Positions 54,362 through 63,049 are shown, numbered from the stretch's first letter. The stretch is DNA of 64,000 bases from Nitrospira sp. KM1 (GCF_011405515.1 NZ_AP022671.1:3844001-3908000), one strand, 5' to 3'. Notes: a model not told the origin generated them from the letters alone. Numbers and translations: made by a program.

Positions 54362-55882
54362 ATGAAAGACAGCATCACCCAATCGATGGACTGGCTGCAC
54401 ACGTGGGGCGGGTTGCTCTCCGGCTGGCTGCTATTTGCGATTTTTCTCACCGGCACACTCACAGTCTTTGAAGAAGAGATCACCTATTGGATGCAACCCG
54501 AGCTGCATCCACTCCCTATTTCTTCTCCTCGTCTCGAAGCGGTGACGGATCAGTTGAGCCGGTTGGCCCCAAAGGCCGATTGGTGGCGGATTGAGCTGCC
54601 CAGCGATCGGATGCCAATCGCCGAAATCTGGTGGCAGTACCAAGGGCAACGTGTCCATCGCATCCTCCATCCTGCCACAGGGGATGTAGTGGTTTCACGG
54701 GACACGCGCGGCGGCGACTTCTTCTACCGGTTCCACTACCACTTGTTGTTGGATCGGCTTGGCATCTGGATTGTGGGGGCCGCCGCCATGGCGATGTTGA
54801 CCGCGTTGGTGACGGGACTGGTCATTCATCACCGGATCTTCAAGGACTTTTTTACGTTCCGGCCCCAGGCAGCATCGCATCGCGCCTGGCTGGATGCCCA
54901 CAATGTAACCAGCGTGCTGGTGCTGCCCTTTCATCTGATGATCACCTTTACCGGCCTGGTCATCATGTGGTCGATCTACATGCCGGCGGGGCTGCAGCTG
55001 GTATATGGGGGCGACGTGAATCAATTCTGGGCTGATATTGAGTCCCGCACGCCGCGCGGGCCGAGCCAGCAGGCGGCTCCCTTAGTCTCTCTCGCGGACC
55101 TTGAGCGGCGGGCTCGACCCTACTGGCAAGGCGGGCAGACCAAGCGGATCTTTGTAAGACATCCTGGAGACCGGCACGCGACTGTGGAAATTTCTCGCCG
55201 GTCGGATGATCGCTTAGCGCTGGTCCATGACCGGGTGAGCTTCGATGGCGTCACTGGGGAGATATTGGATGTCCAGACCACGTATGGACCGGCGTTCTTG
55301 ACCCAAACGGTGCTCTCCGGGCTGCATTTCGTGCAATTCGGCGGGCCTCCCATGCGCTGGCTCTATTTCCTCATGGGGCTGGCGGCCAGCGCCATGATCG
55401 CTACGGGGTTGGTATTGTGGATCATCAAGCGGCGAGAGCGTCAGGCACACAGTTCACCGGCGCTGAGTTTTCACCTGGTGGAAGCCTTAAACGTATCCGC
55501 CGTGGCCGGGCTACTGGTCGCGACTGGTGTGTTCTTCTGGGTGAATCGGTTGTTGCCCGTTGAGCTAGAGCAGCGCGCGCTGTGGGAGCTGCGTTGTTTC
55601 TTCATTGCATGGACCTTGTGTGCAATACATAGCTTTATGCGGCTCAACTCGGTCGATGCCTGGAAAGAACAACTCACGATCTGTGCGCTGTTGTTTGGAT
55701 TCTTGCCTCTGCTGAATGCTATGACCACAGGCACGAATTTAATGGCAAGCATCCCACACGGATTATGGAGTGTAGCAGGTATTGACCTGACAGCCTTGGC
55801 CATGGGAGTGCTACTTGGTTGGACGGCCTGGAGCCTCGGTAAATGTTCTTCGCACCATATTGCTGCTCTCAGATCGATATAG
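54362..55882 (+). CDS. PepSY-associated transmembrane protein, FoxB/PiuB type, full length
   Basis: 506 residues from ATG 54362 (MKDSITQSMDWLHTWGGLLS), aligned end to end with the protein at 5998-7404. TM1 about 16-36; FHYHLLLDRLG; HHRIFKDFF; AHNVTSVLVLPFHLMITFTG with the conserved histidines; a periplasmic PepSY domain (RRARPYWQGGQTKRIFVRHP onward) that the other paralogue lacks; then LHFVQFGGPPMRWLYFLMG and further membrane segments. Likely inner-membrane ferric-siderophore reductase or processing protein working with a nearby receptor, probably T10, 137 bp upstream and in the same direction. Ribosome site weak. Confidence 0.87.
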   Translation: MKDSITQSMDWLHTWGGLLSGWLLFAIFLTGTLTVFEEEITYWMQPELHPLPISSPRLEAVTDQLSRLAPKADWWRIELPSDRMPIAEIWWQYQGQRVHRILHPATGDVVVSRDTRGGDFFYRFHYHLLLDRLGIWIVGAAAMAMLTALVTGLVIHHRIFKDFFTFRPQAASHRAWLDAHNVTSVLVLPFHLMITFTGLVIMWSIYMPAGLQLVYGGDVNQFWADIESRTPRGPSQQAAPLVSLADLERRARPYWQGGQTKRIFVRHPGDRHATVEISRRSDDRLALVHDRVSFDGVTGEILDVQTTYGPAFLTQTVLSGLHFVQFGGPPMRWLYFLMGLAASAMIATGLVLWIIKRRERQAHSSPALSFHLVEALNVSAVAGLLVATGVFFWVNRLLPVELEQRALWELRCFFIAWTLCAIHSFMRLNSVDAWKEQLTICALLFGFLPLLNAMTTGTNLMASIPHGLWSVAGIDLTALAMGVLLGWTAWSLGKCSSHHIAALRSI

Positions 55883-55982
55883 CAGTGAATTCAACGGTTG
55901 TTCCGCTTCCTGGGGGATTGAAGGGGCATTCTACATTTTCACTGTGAACGTCGTGGTTGTTACGGCGTTGGGGAACAGATTG

Positions 55983-56042
55983 AGGGGACATTCTGATTGT
56001 GGTCGGCGGCTCACTCCACATGGTCGCAAATTCAGAATGTTT
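55983..56042. repeat. GGGGACATTCT...AGAATGT inverted-repeat element, copy 1
   Basis: About 60 bp: AGGGGACATTCT at the left, TGTGGTCGGCGGC and TCCACATGGTCGC inside, AGAATGT at the right (inverse of ACATTCT). Matches 62983-63049. Both copies lie next to fragments of the same receptor type. Confidence 0.7.
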
Positions 56043-56063
56043 ACGTTTGCACTCCCACTCCAA

Positions 56064-56108
56064 AGAGACCCTCGCACCTTTTTGCTTTCGGCCACGTTTG
56101 ATTTTTGA
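56064..56108 (+). pseudogene. C-terminal fragment of a TonB-dependent receptor
   Basis: RDPRTFLLSATFDF followed by a stop is a receptor barrel end; 13 of its residues recur at the end of the decayed receptor at 63360-63986, and T8 ends similarly. Nothing else of the gene remains. Confidence 0.65.
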
Positions 56109-56207
56109 TGCCGGCCGCCTAGGGACAGTTGCCTCTGTCAGCATCGCGGCCTGCAAAGTATCTCGATGGATCTTCACCGATATCGGTATGCTGCCCTTCC
56201 CCCTTTC

Positions 56208-56236
56208 TTGACAGGGTATCAGGTGGCCCGTATGCT
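56208..56236 (+). promoter_or_regulatory. Sigma-70 promoter of nfeD-slipin
   Basis: TTGACA at 56208-56213, 17-base spacer, TATGCT at 56231-56236. The best housekeeping promoter in the window, 54 bases before the nfeD start, and unlike any promoter of the triads. Confidence 0.75.
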
Positions 56237-56289
56237 CAACTAAAGAGATCCGCTGTACGTCCGCTCCGCTCGGTGGGGAGAACCTTTCG

Positions 56290-57624
56290 ATGTTCCACTC
56301 CTGCACCCGTCTCCGACGCCCGTTTCTCCTTCCGATTGTCTTGATTGTTGCGATTTTTACCGGGTTGCTGGCCGGGCCGCTTCCGGTGCGTGCCGAGCCG
56401 CTCGTCTTGGTGGCGACCTATGACGGCGTCATCAATCCGGTCTCCGCGGAGTACATTCACGATGCCATAGCGGCTGCGCAGGAGGGTGGAGTTCAAGCCC
56501 TGATCATCCGTCTCAATACGCCCGGCGGCCTCGACACGTCTATGCGGCTCATCATCAAAGACATCACGGGGGCCACGGTTCCCGTGGTCGTCTACGTGGC
56601 GCCGTCGAGCGGACGTGCCGCGTCCGCCGGCGTATTCATCACGATGGCGGCGCACGTGGCGGCGATGTCACCCGGCACGAATATCGGCGCCGCCCACCCC
56701 GTCGCCATGGGAGGGGGCGACATGGACAAAACGATGAAGGAGAAAGTCGAGAACGACTCGGTCGCCTACCTCAAATCCATCGCAGAGCAACGGAAGCGCA
56801 ATGTCGCCTGGGCTGAAGATGCCGTCCGGAAAAGTGTGTCCGTCACCGAGCGGGAAGCCATGAAGCTGAAGATCATTGATCTGGTTGCCGAAGACATGCC
56901 GGCGTTGCTGAAACAACTCGACGGCCGCACCATTGCGCTCTCGTCGGGTCCGATCGTGTTGCACACCGCGGGAGCCGCCACCAGAGAGTTCGCCATGGGT
57001 CCGCGGCTCGAATTTCTCAAGACGCTCAGCGATCCGAACATCGCCTATCTGCTGATGACGGTCGGGACGATCGGCCTGATGGCCGAATTATACAACCCCG
57101 GGGCGATTCTTCCGGGAGTCGTTGGCGCGATCAGTCTGATCCTCGCGTTTTACGCGTTCCAGTCATTGCCCGTGAACTATGCCGGTGTGCTGCTGTTTCT
57201 CCTGGGCATCGTCTTTTTTATTTTGGAAGCCACCGTCACGAGCTTCGGTTTGCTGGCCATCGGCGGGGTCGTCTCGATGATCCTCGGATCGGTGATGCTG
57301 ATCAAAACCGACGCCGAGTTCCTGCAGATTTCCTGGTCGGTCATCGTGCCCATGGTGGCGCTCGCCGCAGGCGTATCGCTCCTGCTCGTGGGAATGGGAA
57401 TGAAGGCGATGCGGCAACCCGCGATGACCGGACGTGAAGGAATGGTCGGTTCGGTGGGGGTCGTTAAAACGGCATTGATCCCACGCGGACAACTTGCCGT
57501 ACATGGCGAACTGTGGGAGGCTATCAGCGAGCAACCCCTTCAACCGGGCGACGAAGCTGAAGTGACGGGTGTGGAGGGATTGCGGTTGCACGTGAAACCT
57601 CTCTCTCAGAAGAAAGTCGTGTGA
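56290..57624 (+). CDS. nfeD: NfeD-family membrane serine protease (ClpP-like)
   Basis: 444 residues. Membrane protease that in studied relatives cleaves the C-terminus of its partner stomatin. Signal peptide about 1-35 (ending LPVRA); ClpP-class protease domain about 38-225 with NTPGG and the nucleophile Ser112 in [10 protein letters not shown]; the general-base Lys is probably Lys152, by alignment with the known 1510-N enzyme. Four or five membrane segments about 250-375; C-terminal OB-fold NfeD domain ([20 protein letters not shown] to the end). The slipin gene follows after one base, the conserved pairing. Unrelated to iron signalling; likely a resident housekeeping operon. Confidence 0.93.
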   Translation: MFHSCTRLRRPFLLPIVLIVAIFTGLLAGPLPVRAEPLVLVATYDGVINPVSAEYIHDAIAAAQEGGVQALIIRLNTPGGLDTSMRLIIKDITGATVPVVVYVAPSSGRAASAGVFITMAAHVAAMSPGTNIGAAHPVAMGGGDMDKTMKEKVENDSVAYLKSIAEQRKRNVAWAEDAVRKSVSVTEREAMKLKIIDLVAEDMPALLKQLDGRTIALSSGPIVLHTAGAATREFAMGPRLEFLKTLSDPNIAYLLMTVGTIGLMAELYNPGAILPGVVGAISLILAFYAFQSLPVNYAGVLLFLLGIVFFILEATVTSFGLLAIGGVVSMILGSVMLIKTDAEFLQISWSVIVPMVALAAGVSLLLVGMGMKAMRQPAMTGREGMVGSVGVVKTALIPRGQLAVHGELWEAISEQPLQPGDEAEVTGVEGLRLHVKPLSQKKVV

Positions 57625-57625
57625 G

Positions 57626-58405
57626 ATGGATCTCTTCGCGAGCCCATTAGCGGTTCTGGCCCTCGTCGTCGTATCGATCCTGATGGGCTTCAACGTCCTC
57701 CGTGAATACGAACGAGCCGTGATCTTTCGATGGGGACGATTGGCTCGCGGACTTGTCGGGGGCAACGGACCGGGGGTGGTGATCATCATCCCATTCATCG
57801 ACAAGCTGGTTCGCGTCAGCATGCGGACAGTGACGATGGACGTCCCGCCTCAAGACGTCATCACCAAGGACAACGTCACCGTCAAGGTCAATGCCGTCAT
57901 TTATTTCAGGGTCGTGGACCAGGAGCAGGCCATCATTCAAGTCGAAGATTACCTCTATGCCACCTCCATGATGTCGCAGACGACCCTTCGTAGCGTGCTG
58001 GGACAGAGCCAGCTCGACGACCTGCTGTCGAAGCGGGAACAGATCAACGCCGACCTCCAACGCATCATCGACCAGCAGACCGAGCCCTGGGGCGTCAAAG
58101 TCACAGCCGTGGAAGTAAAAAACGTGGATCTTCCCCAGGAAATGCAACGGGCCATTGCGCGGCAGGCGGAAGCAGAACGCGAACGCCGCGCCAAAGTGAT
58201 CCATGCCGAAGGTGAATTTGAGGCTTCGCAACGTCTGGCCGACGCCGCGAATGTCATCAGCCGGAATCCGGCGGCCTTGCAGCTCCGTTACCTGCAAACG
58301 CTGGTCGAGATCGCCTCCGATAAGAATTCCACCACCATCTTTCCCATTCCCGTCGATACCATCGCGCCTTTCCTCGCCGGCCTGACGAAACGCACGGAGC
58401 CATAG
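57626..58405 (+). CDS. Slipin/stomatin-like SPFH protein
   Basis: 259 residues. Membrane-scaffold protein of the prohibitin-homology family. One N-terminal membrane segment (about 5-22), SPFH domain (about 26-190: [35 protein letters not shown]), then an Ala/Glu-rich coiled coil ([20 protein letters not shown]) for oligomerisation, and a C-terminal hydrophobic segment ([10 protein letters not shown]) that is the usual NfeD cleavage target. Starts two bases after the nfeD stop. Confidence 0.94.
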   Translation: MDLFASPLAVLALVVVSILMGFNVLREYERAVIFRWGRLARGLVGGNGPGVVIIIPFIDKLVRVSMRTVTMDVPPQDVITKDNVTVKVNAVIYFRVVDQEQAIIQVEDYLYATSMMSQTTLRSVLGQSQLDDLLSKREQINADLQRIIDQQTEPWGVKVTAVEVKNVDLPQEMQRAIARQAEAERERRAKVIHAEGEFEASQRLADAANVISRNPAALQLRYLQTLVEIASDKNSTTIFPIPVDTIAPFLAGLTKRTEP

Positions 58406-58567
58406 CGTTGCGCTCCGGCAGTCCTTTCACTCATGGAGAGATACATTGTGAAACCCCTAAGCAGGGAGAAGCAGGCATATGTTACGGCTGTTTTGGACGT
58501 TCATGAGCTTTTCCGACGGGTTTCGACTCGGCAGTCTGGTCTGCCGATACGCCTGGTCATGATCCTA

Positions 58568-58614
58568 CTTTCCGGAAACTGAACATTCCCTCCTTGGTCT
58601 CGTTCCACTATATT
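58568..58614 (+). promoter_or_regulatory. Shared sigma-gene promoter block (T11)
   Basis: CTTTCCGGAAACTGAACATT with GAACAT at 58581-58586 and TATATT at 58609-58614 (28 bp). It is the closest of all to a sigma-70 -10 box. Confidence 0.65.
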
Positions 58615-58648
58615 TGCCCTTGGCTGACTGGAAACCTGGTTCGACGCA

Positions 58649-59203
58649 ATGTTCGACCCAAAACCTGATTTCTGCCCGCATCCATTCACAGATTCACCCG
58701 TCTTCCACGTCTTCACATCATGCGTGAAGGAATTGCGGTCCTTTCTGACGAGAAGATTGGGTTGTCCCGAGACAGCTGCCGAACTCGTGCAAGAAACATA
58801 TATTCGGTTGGCGACGAGACAAGAACAGGATCCGCATGTCAATCCGCGCGCGCTGGTGTTCCGCGTGGCGTCGAATCTTGCGACCGATCATGCGAGACAT
58901 CAGAGCGTCAGAGAGCGGTTTGATGGAGGAACTATCGACGAAGATGCATTGGTGGCCCCCGTTCCGTCGCCGGATGCGGCGCTCGCGGAGGAGCAAGAGA
59001 GAAAACTTCTGAAGCTAGCCATTGCCGAATTGCCGGAGAAACGGCGGATGGTGTTCCTCCTACGCATGTCTCAGGAGCTGTCCTACAGCGAAATTGGGAA
59101 GCGTCTGGGCATATCGGTGAGTGCCGTTGAAAAGCATATCAGCAAGGCCGTCTTGCATTGTCGCGCTCATGTGGAACGCCATCGTGGGAGTCGGGCGGAG
59201 TGA
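58649..59203 (+). CDS. ECF sigma factor, FecI type (T11)
   Basis: 184 residues, the longest copy. N-terminus FDPKPDFCPHPFTDSPVFHV is an extension before the FTSCVKELRSFLTRRLGCPE core. Region 2: CPETAAELVQETYIRLAT and LVFRVASNLATDHARHQ; region 4: QELSYSEIGKRLGISVSAVE then KHISKAVLHC. A 40-bp gap separates it from fecR. Start ATG 58649 is 40 bases after the TA of the promoter block. Confidence 0.92.
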   Translation: MFDPKPDFCPHPFTDSPVFHVFTSCVKELRSFLTRRLGCPETAAELVQETYIRLATRQEQDPHVNPRALVFRVASNLATDHARHQSVRERFDGGTIDEDALVAPVPSPDAALAEEQERKLLKLAIAELPEKRRMVFLLRMSQELSYSEIGKRLGISVSAVEKHISKAVLHCRAHVERHRGSRAE

Positions 59204-59243
59204 GTGAGGCTTTCATCCGTATGATCGTTGTGTAAGGATAGGA

Positions 59244-60248
59244 ATGCAGAGCGCCTTCTTTGACATGATCGATCCGAGACCCTCTCAGCACACCCTCGTC
59301 GAGCAGGCTGTCGCGTGGCTCGTCCGCCTGCAATCAGATCACGTGACCGATGCGGATCGGGCACGATTCACTGCCTGGTATGAGACGAGTGACGCGCATC
59401 GGGTCGCGTATACGGAAGCGAAAGATCTTATGGGGCGGCTCCACCAACCGGCGCAAGAACTGTGGGATGAGCAGGTTCTGACCCCTGTTCCGGGAGCAGG
59501 GCAAATGGTTCGAGGACTCATTGGGCGGTGGATCCCTGCCACGGCAGTCTGCGCGGTTTTGGCCCTGGCCGTGTTCGTGCTTTGGAATGCCTTCACGATT
59601 GAAGCGCCTGGGACGATCAAGACCGTCAAAGGAGAACATCGTACGGTCAATTTGGAGGATGGATCGACTGTCTTGTTGAATGCGGAAACGACGGTGCGCG
59701 TCGCGTTCACCGATCAGCATCGCAGTATCGAATTGATCGCGGGAGAAGCGTCGTTTGTCGTCGCCAAGGATCCACAGCGGCCGTTCGAAGTCACAGCCGC
59801 TCATGGCATGTCGACGGCACTGGGAACCGAGTTCAATGTCCGGCTTCACCGATCGGCGACAACCGTCACCGTTGTCGAAGGGGTGGTGCAGGTGTCGCAG
59901 CAACGAGATCAGGCTCACGTCTCAGCACCAGTGCGCGTGCATCCCAGGGAGACCGTGAGTTATTCCAAAACTGGCGGCATAAGCGCCGTCGTTCCGAGCG
60001 ATGAAGTGATGAGCCTTGCCTGGCAGCGTGGTCAATTGGTCTTCAACAAAAAACCCCTGGCGGAAGTCGTCGAGGAATTGGACCGCCAGTGGACCGGCCA
60101 CATCTTCGTGGCCGGCACTCAGCTCAGACAGCTTCCGGTCAATGGTGTGTTCGACATTCATGACGCATCCTCCGCCGTGCGGGCTATCGAACGCATCCTG
60201 CATGTCCGCTCGGTGACTCTCCCGCTCAATGTCATTGTGATCTATTAA
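59244..60248 (+). CDS. FecR-type anti-sigma/sensor (T11)
   Basis: 334 residues from ATG 59244 (GGATAGG just upstream). Anti-sigma domain about 18-65 (EQAVAWLVRLQSDHVT, FTAWYETS), membrane segment about 95-115, FecR domain KGEHRTVNLEDGSTVLLNAE, C-terminal LDRQWTGHIFVAGTQLRQLP, end SVTLPLNVIVIY. The C-terminal domain is closest to T3 (RYWPGKI), where the tyrosine of RYH is also replaced. Confidence 0.92.
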   Translation: MQSAFFDMIDPRPSQHTLVEQAVAWLVRLQSDHVTDADRARFTAWYETSDAHRVAYTEAKDLMGRLHQPAQELWDEQVLTPVPGAGQMVRGLIGRWIPATAVCAVLALAVFVLWNAFTIEAPGTIKTVKGEHRTVNLEDGSTVLLNAETTVRVAFTDQHRSIELIAGEASFVVAKDPQRPFEVTAAHGMSTALGTEFNVRLHRSATTVTVVEGVVQVSQQRDQAHVSAPVRVHPRETVSYSKTGGISAVVPSDEVMSLAWQRGQLVFNKKPLAEVVEELDRQWTGHIFVAGTQLRQLPVNGVFDIHDASSAVRAIERILHVRSVTLPLNVIVIY

Positions 60249-60326
60249 GGAGCTGGCTCCGCCTTGCGGTGCCTGTCCGGTTCTCCCGCGCCGTTAACGA
60301 TACGCACGCCTTCAGAGGTCGCCTCC

Positions 60327-60372
60327 AAAAAAAGTTTTAATAGCCGGTGTGGGTTCAGTTTGGCTGTCCGTT
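60327..60372 (+). promoter_or_regulatory. A/T tract 42 bp before CGTT (T11 receptor promoter)
   Basis: AAAAAAAGTTTTAAT starts at 60327, almost identical to T6, and CGTT is at 60369. It lies 46 bases before the receptor start. Confidence 0.55.
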
Positions 60373-60417
60373 GTATCGCTATGAGATCAGCGGTCAACCT
60401 CTAGCCAAGGAATGTTC

Positions 60418-62925
60418 ATGCGGCCTTTCGGCGTCAGCGTTTCACTAATCGTGAGAATCGGTGTCTTCTGCCTTCTGGCCTTGGGGTGGGGGTTTTATGA
60501 TGTGCGGCCTGCCGCTGCGGCAGAGGAGAATCAGTCCTCCAGCTCTCGCCAGTTCGATATCGATGCCCAACCACTCGGCTCGGCCGTCGCCGCGTTTGCT
60601 GCCGCGACGCGGTATCAGGTGCTCTATGGCGAGGGGATCCACCAGGACACACCGACCAAGGGAGTCAAAGGCACGTTCACCCCGGAAGATGCGCTGAAAC
60701 ACCTTTTGGAGGGAACTGGAGTCACCTACCGGTTTACCGACGATACGACGTTCACCCTGGAACGGGATTCATCGTCCGGTCTGCCAGGCTTGGTGGGAGC
60801 CGGGGCAGCGGGCGTGGCTGCTGGCTCAATGGCTGCCGCTGATGGATCTGAGGAAGCGGCTCAATCTGTTCAGAAGCCGGTGAAGGTGCCGGAGATTACG
60901 GTCAAGGATGTGAAACAACGCGATGACGATGCGAAGTCCTATGTCGCCGAAGATGCCAGCACAGCGACTCGAACGAATACCCCGCTTATCGATGTGCCCA
61001 GTTCGGTTGAAATTGTAACCAGAAAAGTTATGGATGATCAGCGAGCTGTGAGATTGGAGCAGGCTCTTCGCAATGTCAGCGGAGTGGTCACCAATGAGAT
61101 CGTCGGGCGGGGAATCAACAATGACGTCACGGTCTGCCGCGGGTTCGCCTGCGGATATTTTAAGAACAACCTCCGCAACGACAATGGCCAGCAAGTGCTG
61201 ACCTATCGTGATGTCGCCAACATTCAACGTCTGGAGGTTCTGAAAGGGCCGCCATCCGTTCTATATGGACGCAGTGAGCCGTCCGGCATCGTGAACATCA
61301 TGACGAAACAACCCCAGGAAGAAAAGTACGCGTCGCTCGAAGCGATCTTCGGCAGTTATGGCCTCTACCGGCCAATGGTCGATATCACCGGACCGCTTAA
61401 CGAGGAAAAGACGTTGTTGTACCGGGTCAACGCCGCCTATGAAAACTCGGAGAGTTTTCGCGACATCGTACGCGGCCAACGATATTTTGTCGCGCCGGTC
61501 TTCACCTGGAAGATGGACAACAAGACCACGCTCACGATCGAAGGAGAATACATCAAGAACTATGCGACATTCGATCCGGGCCTTCCGGCGCTCGGATCAG
61601 GAGCGCCTGCCGTGCCGAACAGCCGGTATTTGGGAGAGCCATTTGCCCATCAGGATACGGAAGAAGGGCGAGCGGGGTTTGTGCTGACCCATCATCTGAA
61701 TAGCAGTTGGCGCATCGAGAGCCTGATGCGGGCTGATGTGACGCACAGGCGTACCCTGGCGGTCTTCACCAACGGGGTGCTGCCAGGCAACCAACTGGTG
61801 AGTCGGTCCGCGCAAGATACGATCAGCGATGCCCACAGCTATTATTGGCGGAACGACGTCATCGGGAACGTGGCGACGGGATCGGTGAAACACACTGTGC
61901 TTGGCGGAGTCGAACTGGGCAGGCAGGATCGTTCTTCGGCGCTGGGCGGGATTCTGATCAATCCTCTGAACATGTTCAATCCGGTGTACGGCCAGAATCC
62001 TCCCCTCAATATTCCTATTACGAACCGGAGCGATGCCTTTGCGAATGCCGCCGGCGTCTATCTCCAAGACCAGGCGGCGTTGCTCGATAATCTGCATCTG
62101 TTGATCGGCGCCAGAGGCGACTACTTCTATCAGCACAGTAGCGCGGGTATTGCGGCAAGAACGGAGACGAAGGCGGAGAATTGGGCGTTCAGTCCCCGGA
62201 TCGGCATGACCTTCCAGCCTGTAAAGCCGGTTGCTATTTATGCCAATGTCACTCGTTCCTTCAATCCACAGTTCAACGTATTGGGCAATGCGGACAACCA
62301 ATTCAACCCGGAGACGGGGACTCAGTATGAAGCCGGCGTCAAAACCGATGTGGTTCCAGGTCGCTTGACCAGCACGTTGGCGTTTTACCGAATCGTGAAG
62401 CGCAATGTCGTGACCGTGGATCCATTCAATCCGTTGCTGTCGGTTCAAACGGGGGAACAACGCAGTCAGGGCATCGAGTTCGACGTTGCGGCGCAATTGT
62501 TACCGGGATGGAAGGTCATCGCAACGTATGCCTATACGGATGCACGAATCACGTCCGACAATTTCTTTCCAGTCGGAAACCGTCTGCCGTTGGTGGCACG
62601 GCATACGGGTAGTCTCTGGTCGACCTATGACTTTCAGGCGGGGCTCCTTGAAAATTTCGGCGTCGGCGGCGGTCTGTTTGCCGTGGGCGAGCGTGCCGGT
62701 GATCTGAATAACACCTTCGAAATTCCAGGGTATGTGCGGGCGGATGCGGCATTGTACTATCGAAAACCAGACATATTTACGCATACCAATTTGATAGCCC
62801 AATTGAATGTGCAGAATGCGTTTGACCAGCCCTACTATACCGGCGGGGCTGGGAATCGGTCGGCCGGTTTCTTTCCGGGTGCTCCCCTGAGTTTCATCGG
62901 ATCCGTTAAATTGGAATTCTATTGA
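60418..62925 (+). CDS. TonB-dependent siderophore receptor with STN domain, divergent type (T11)
   Basis: 835 residues from ATG 60418; the ATG at 60412 is only one base from the AAGG ribosome site, so 60418 is preferred. Signal peptide core LIVRIGVFCLLALGWGFYDV; STN FDIDAQPLGSAVAAFAAATR; linker LVGAGAAGVAAGSMAAADG; TonB box KVPEITVKDV. Plug: IDVPSSVEIVTRKVMDDQRA, with a Cys pair in TVCRGFACGY that could form a disulfide at the exposed plug loop, and YGRSEPSGIVN. The conserved SVQTGEQRSQGIEFDV segment is kept. Ends VKLEFY, with Tyr after Phe. Confidence 0.94.
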   Translation: MRPFGVSVSLIVRIGVFCLLALGWGFYDVRPAAAAEENQSSSSRQFDIDAQPLGSAVAAFAAATRYQVLYGEGIHQDTPTKGVKGTFTPEDALKHLLEGTGVTYRFTDDTTFTLERDSSSGLPGLVGAGAAGVAAGSMAAADGSEEAAQSVQKPVKVPEITVKDVKQRDDDAKSYVAEDASTATRTNTPLIDVPSSVEIVTRKVMDDQRAVRLEQALRNVSGVVTNEIVGRGINNDVTVCRGFACGYFKNNLRNDNGQQVLTYRDVANIQRLEVLKGPPSVLYGRSEPSGIVNIMTKQPQEEKYASLEAIFGSYGLYRPMVDITGPLNEEKTLLYRVNAAYENSESFRDIVRGQRYFVAPVFTWKMDNKTTLTIEGEYIKNYATFDPGLPALGSGAPAVPNSRYLGEPFAHQDTEEGRAGFVLTHHLNSSWRIESLMRADVTHRRTLAVFTNGVLPGNQLVSRSAQDTISDAHSYYWRNDVIGNVATGSVKHTVLGGVELGRQDRSSALGGILINPLNMFNPVYGQNPPLNIPITNRSDAFANAAGVYLQDQAALLDNLHLLIGARGDYFYQHSSAGIAARTETKAENWAFSPRIGMTFQPVKPVAIYANVTRSFNPQFNVLGNADNQFNPETGTQYEAGVKTDVVPGRLTSTLAFYRIVKRNVVTVDPFNPLLSVQTGEQRSQGIEFDVAAQLLPGWKVIATYAYTDARITSDNFFPVGNRLPLVARHTGSLWSTYDFQAGLLENFGVGGGLFAVGERAGDLNNTFEIPGYVRADAALYYRKPDIFTHTNLIAQLNVQNAFDQPYYTGGAGNRSAGFFPGAPLSFIGSVKLEFY

Positions 62926-62982
62926 TGAACGGAGGCTGATTGAACTTCCTAGGATTTAACAGACACCGTTGAGAGGCAGATT

Positions 62983-63049
62983 AAGGAGCATTCTACATTG
63001 TGGTCGGCGGCCGAAGTCCACATGGTCGCGAAACTCAGAATGTCCCCGT
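62983..63049. repeat. GGAGCATTCT...AGAATGTCC inverted-repeat element, copy 2
   Basis: 67 bp: AAGGAGCATTCTACATTG, TGGTCGGCGGC and TCCACATGGTCGC, ending AGAATGTCCCC. Same inner words as 55983-56042. It lies just upstream of a relE remnant and a decayed receptor. Confidence 0.7.

Larger units (their letters stand above)
55883..56207. other. Receptor debris and repeat words
   Basis: About 325 bp without an intact gene. It contains AGGGGCATTCTACATT at 55922, the 60-bp repeat (55983-56042) and a 15-codon receptor end at 56064-56108. Nothing recognised in 56109-56207. Confidence 0.6.

Noticed and set aside
7535-58586. GAACAT block as a classical Fur box
   Set aside because: It does not resemble GATAATGATAATCATTATC or its hexamer array; the binding protein is unknown.
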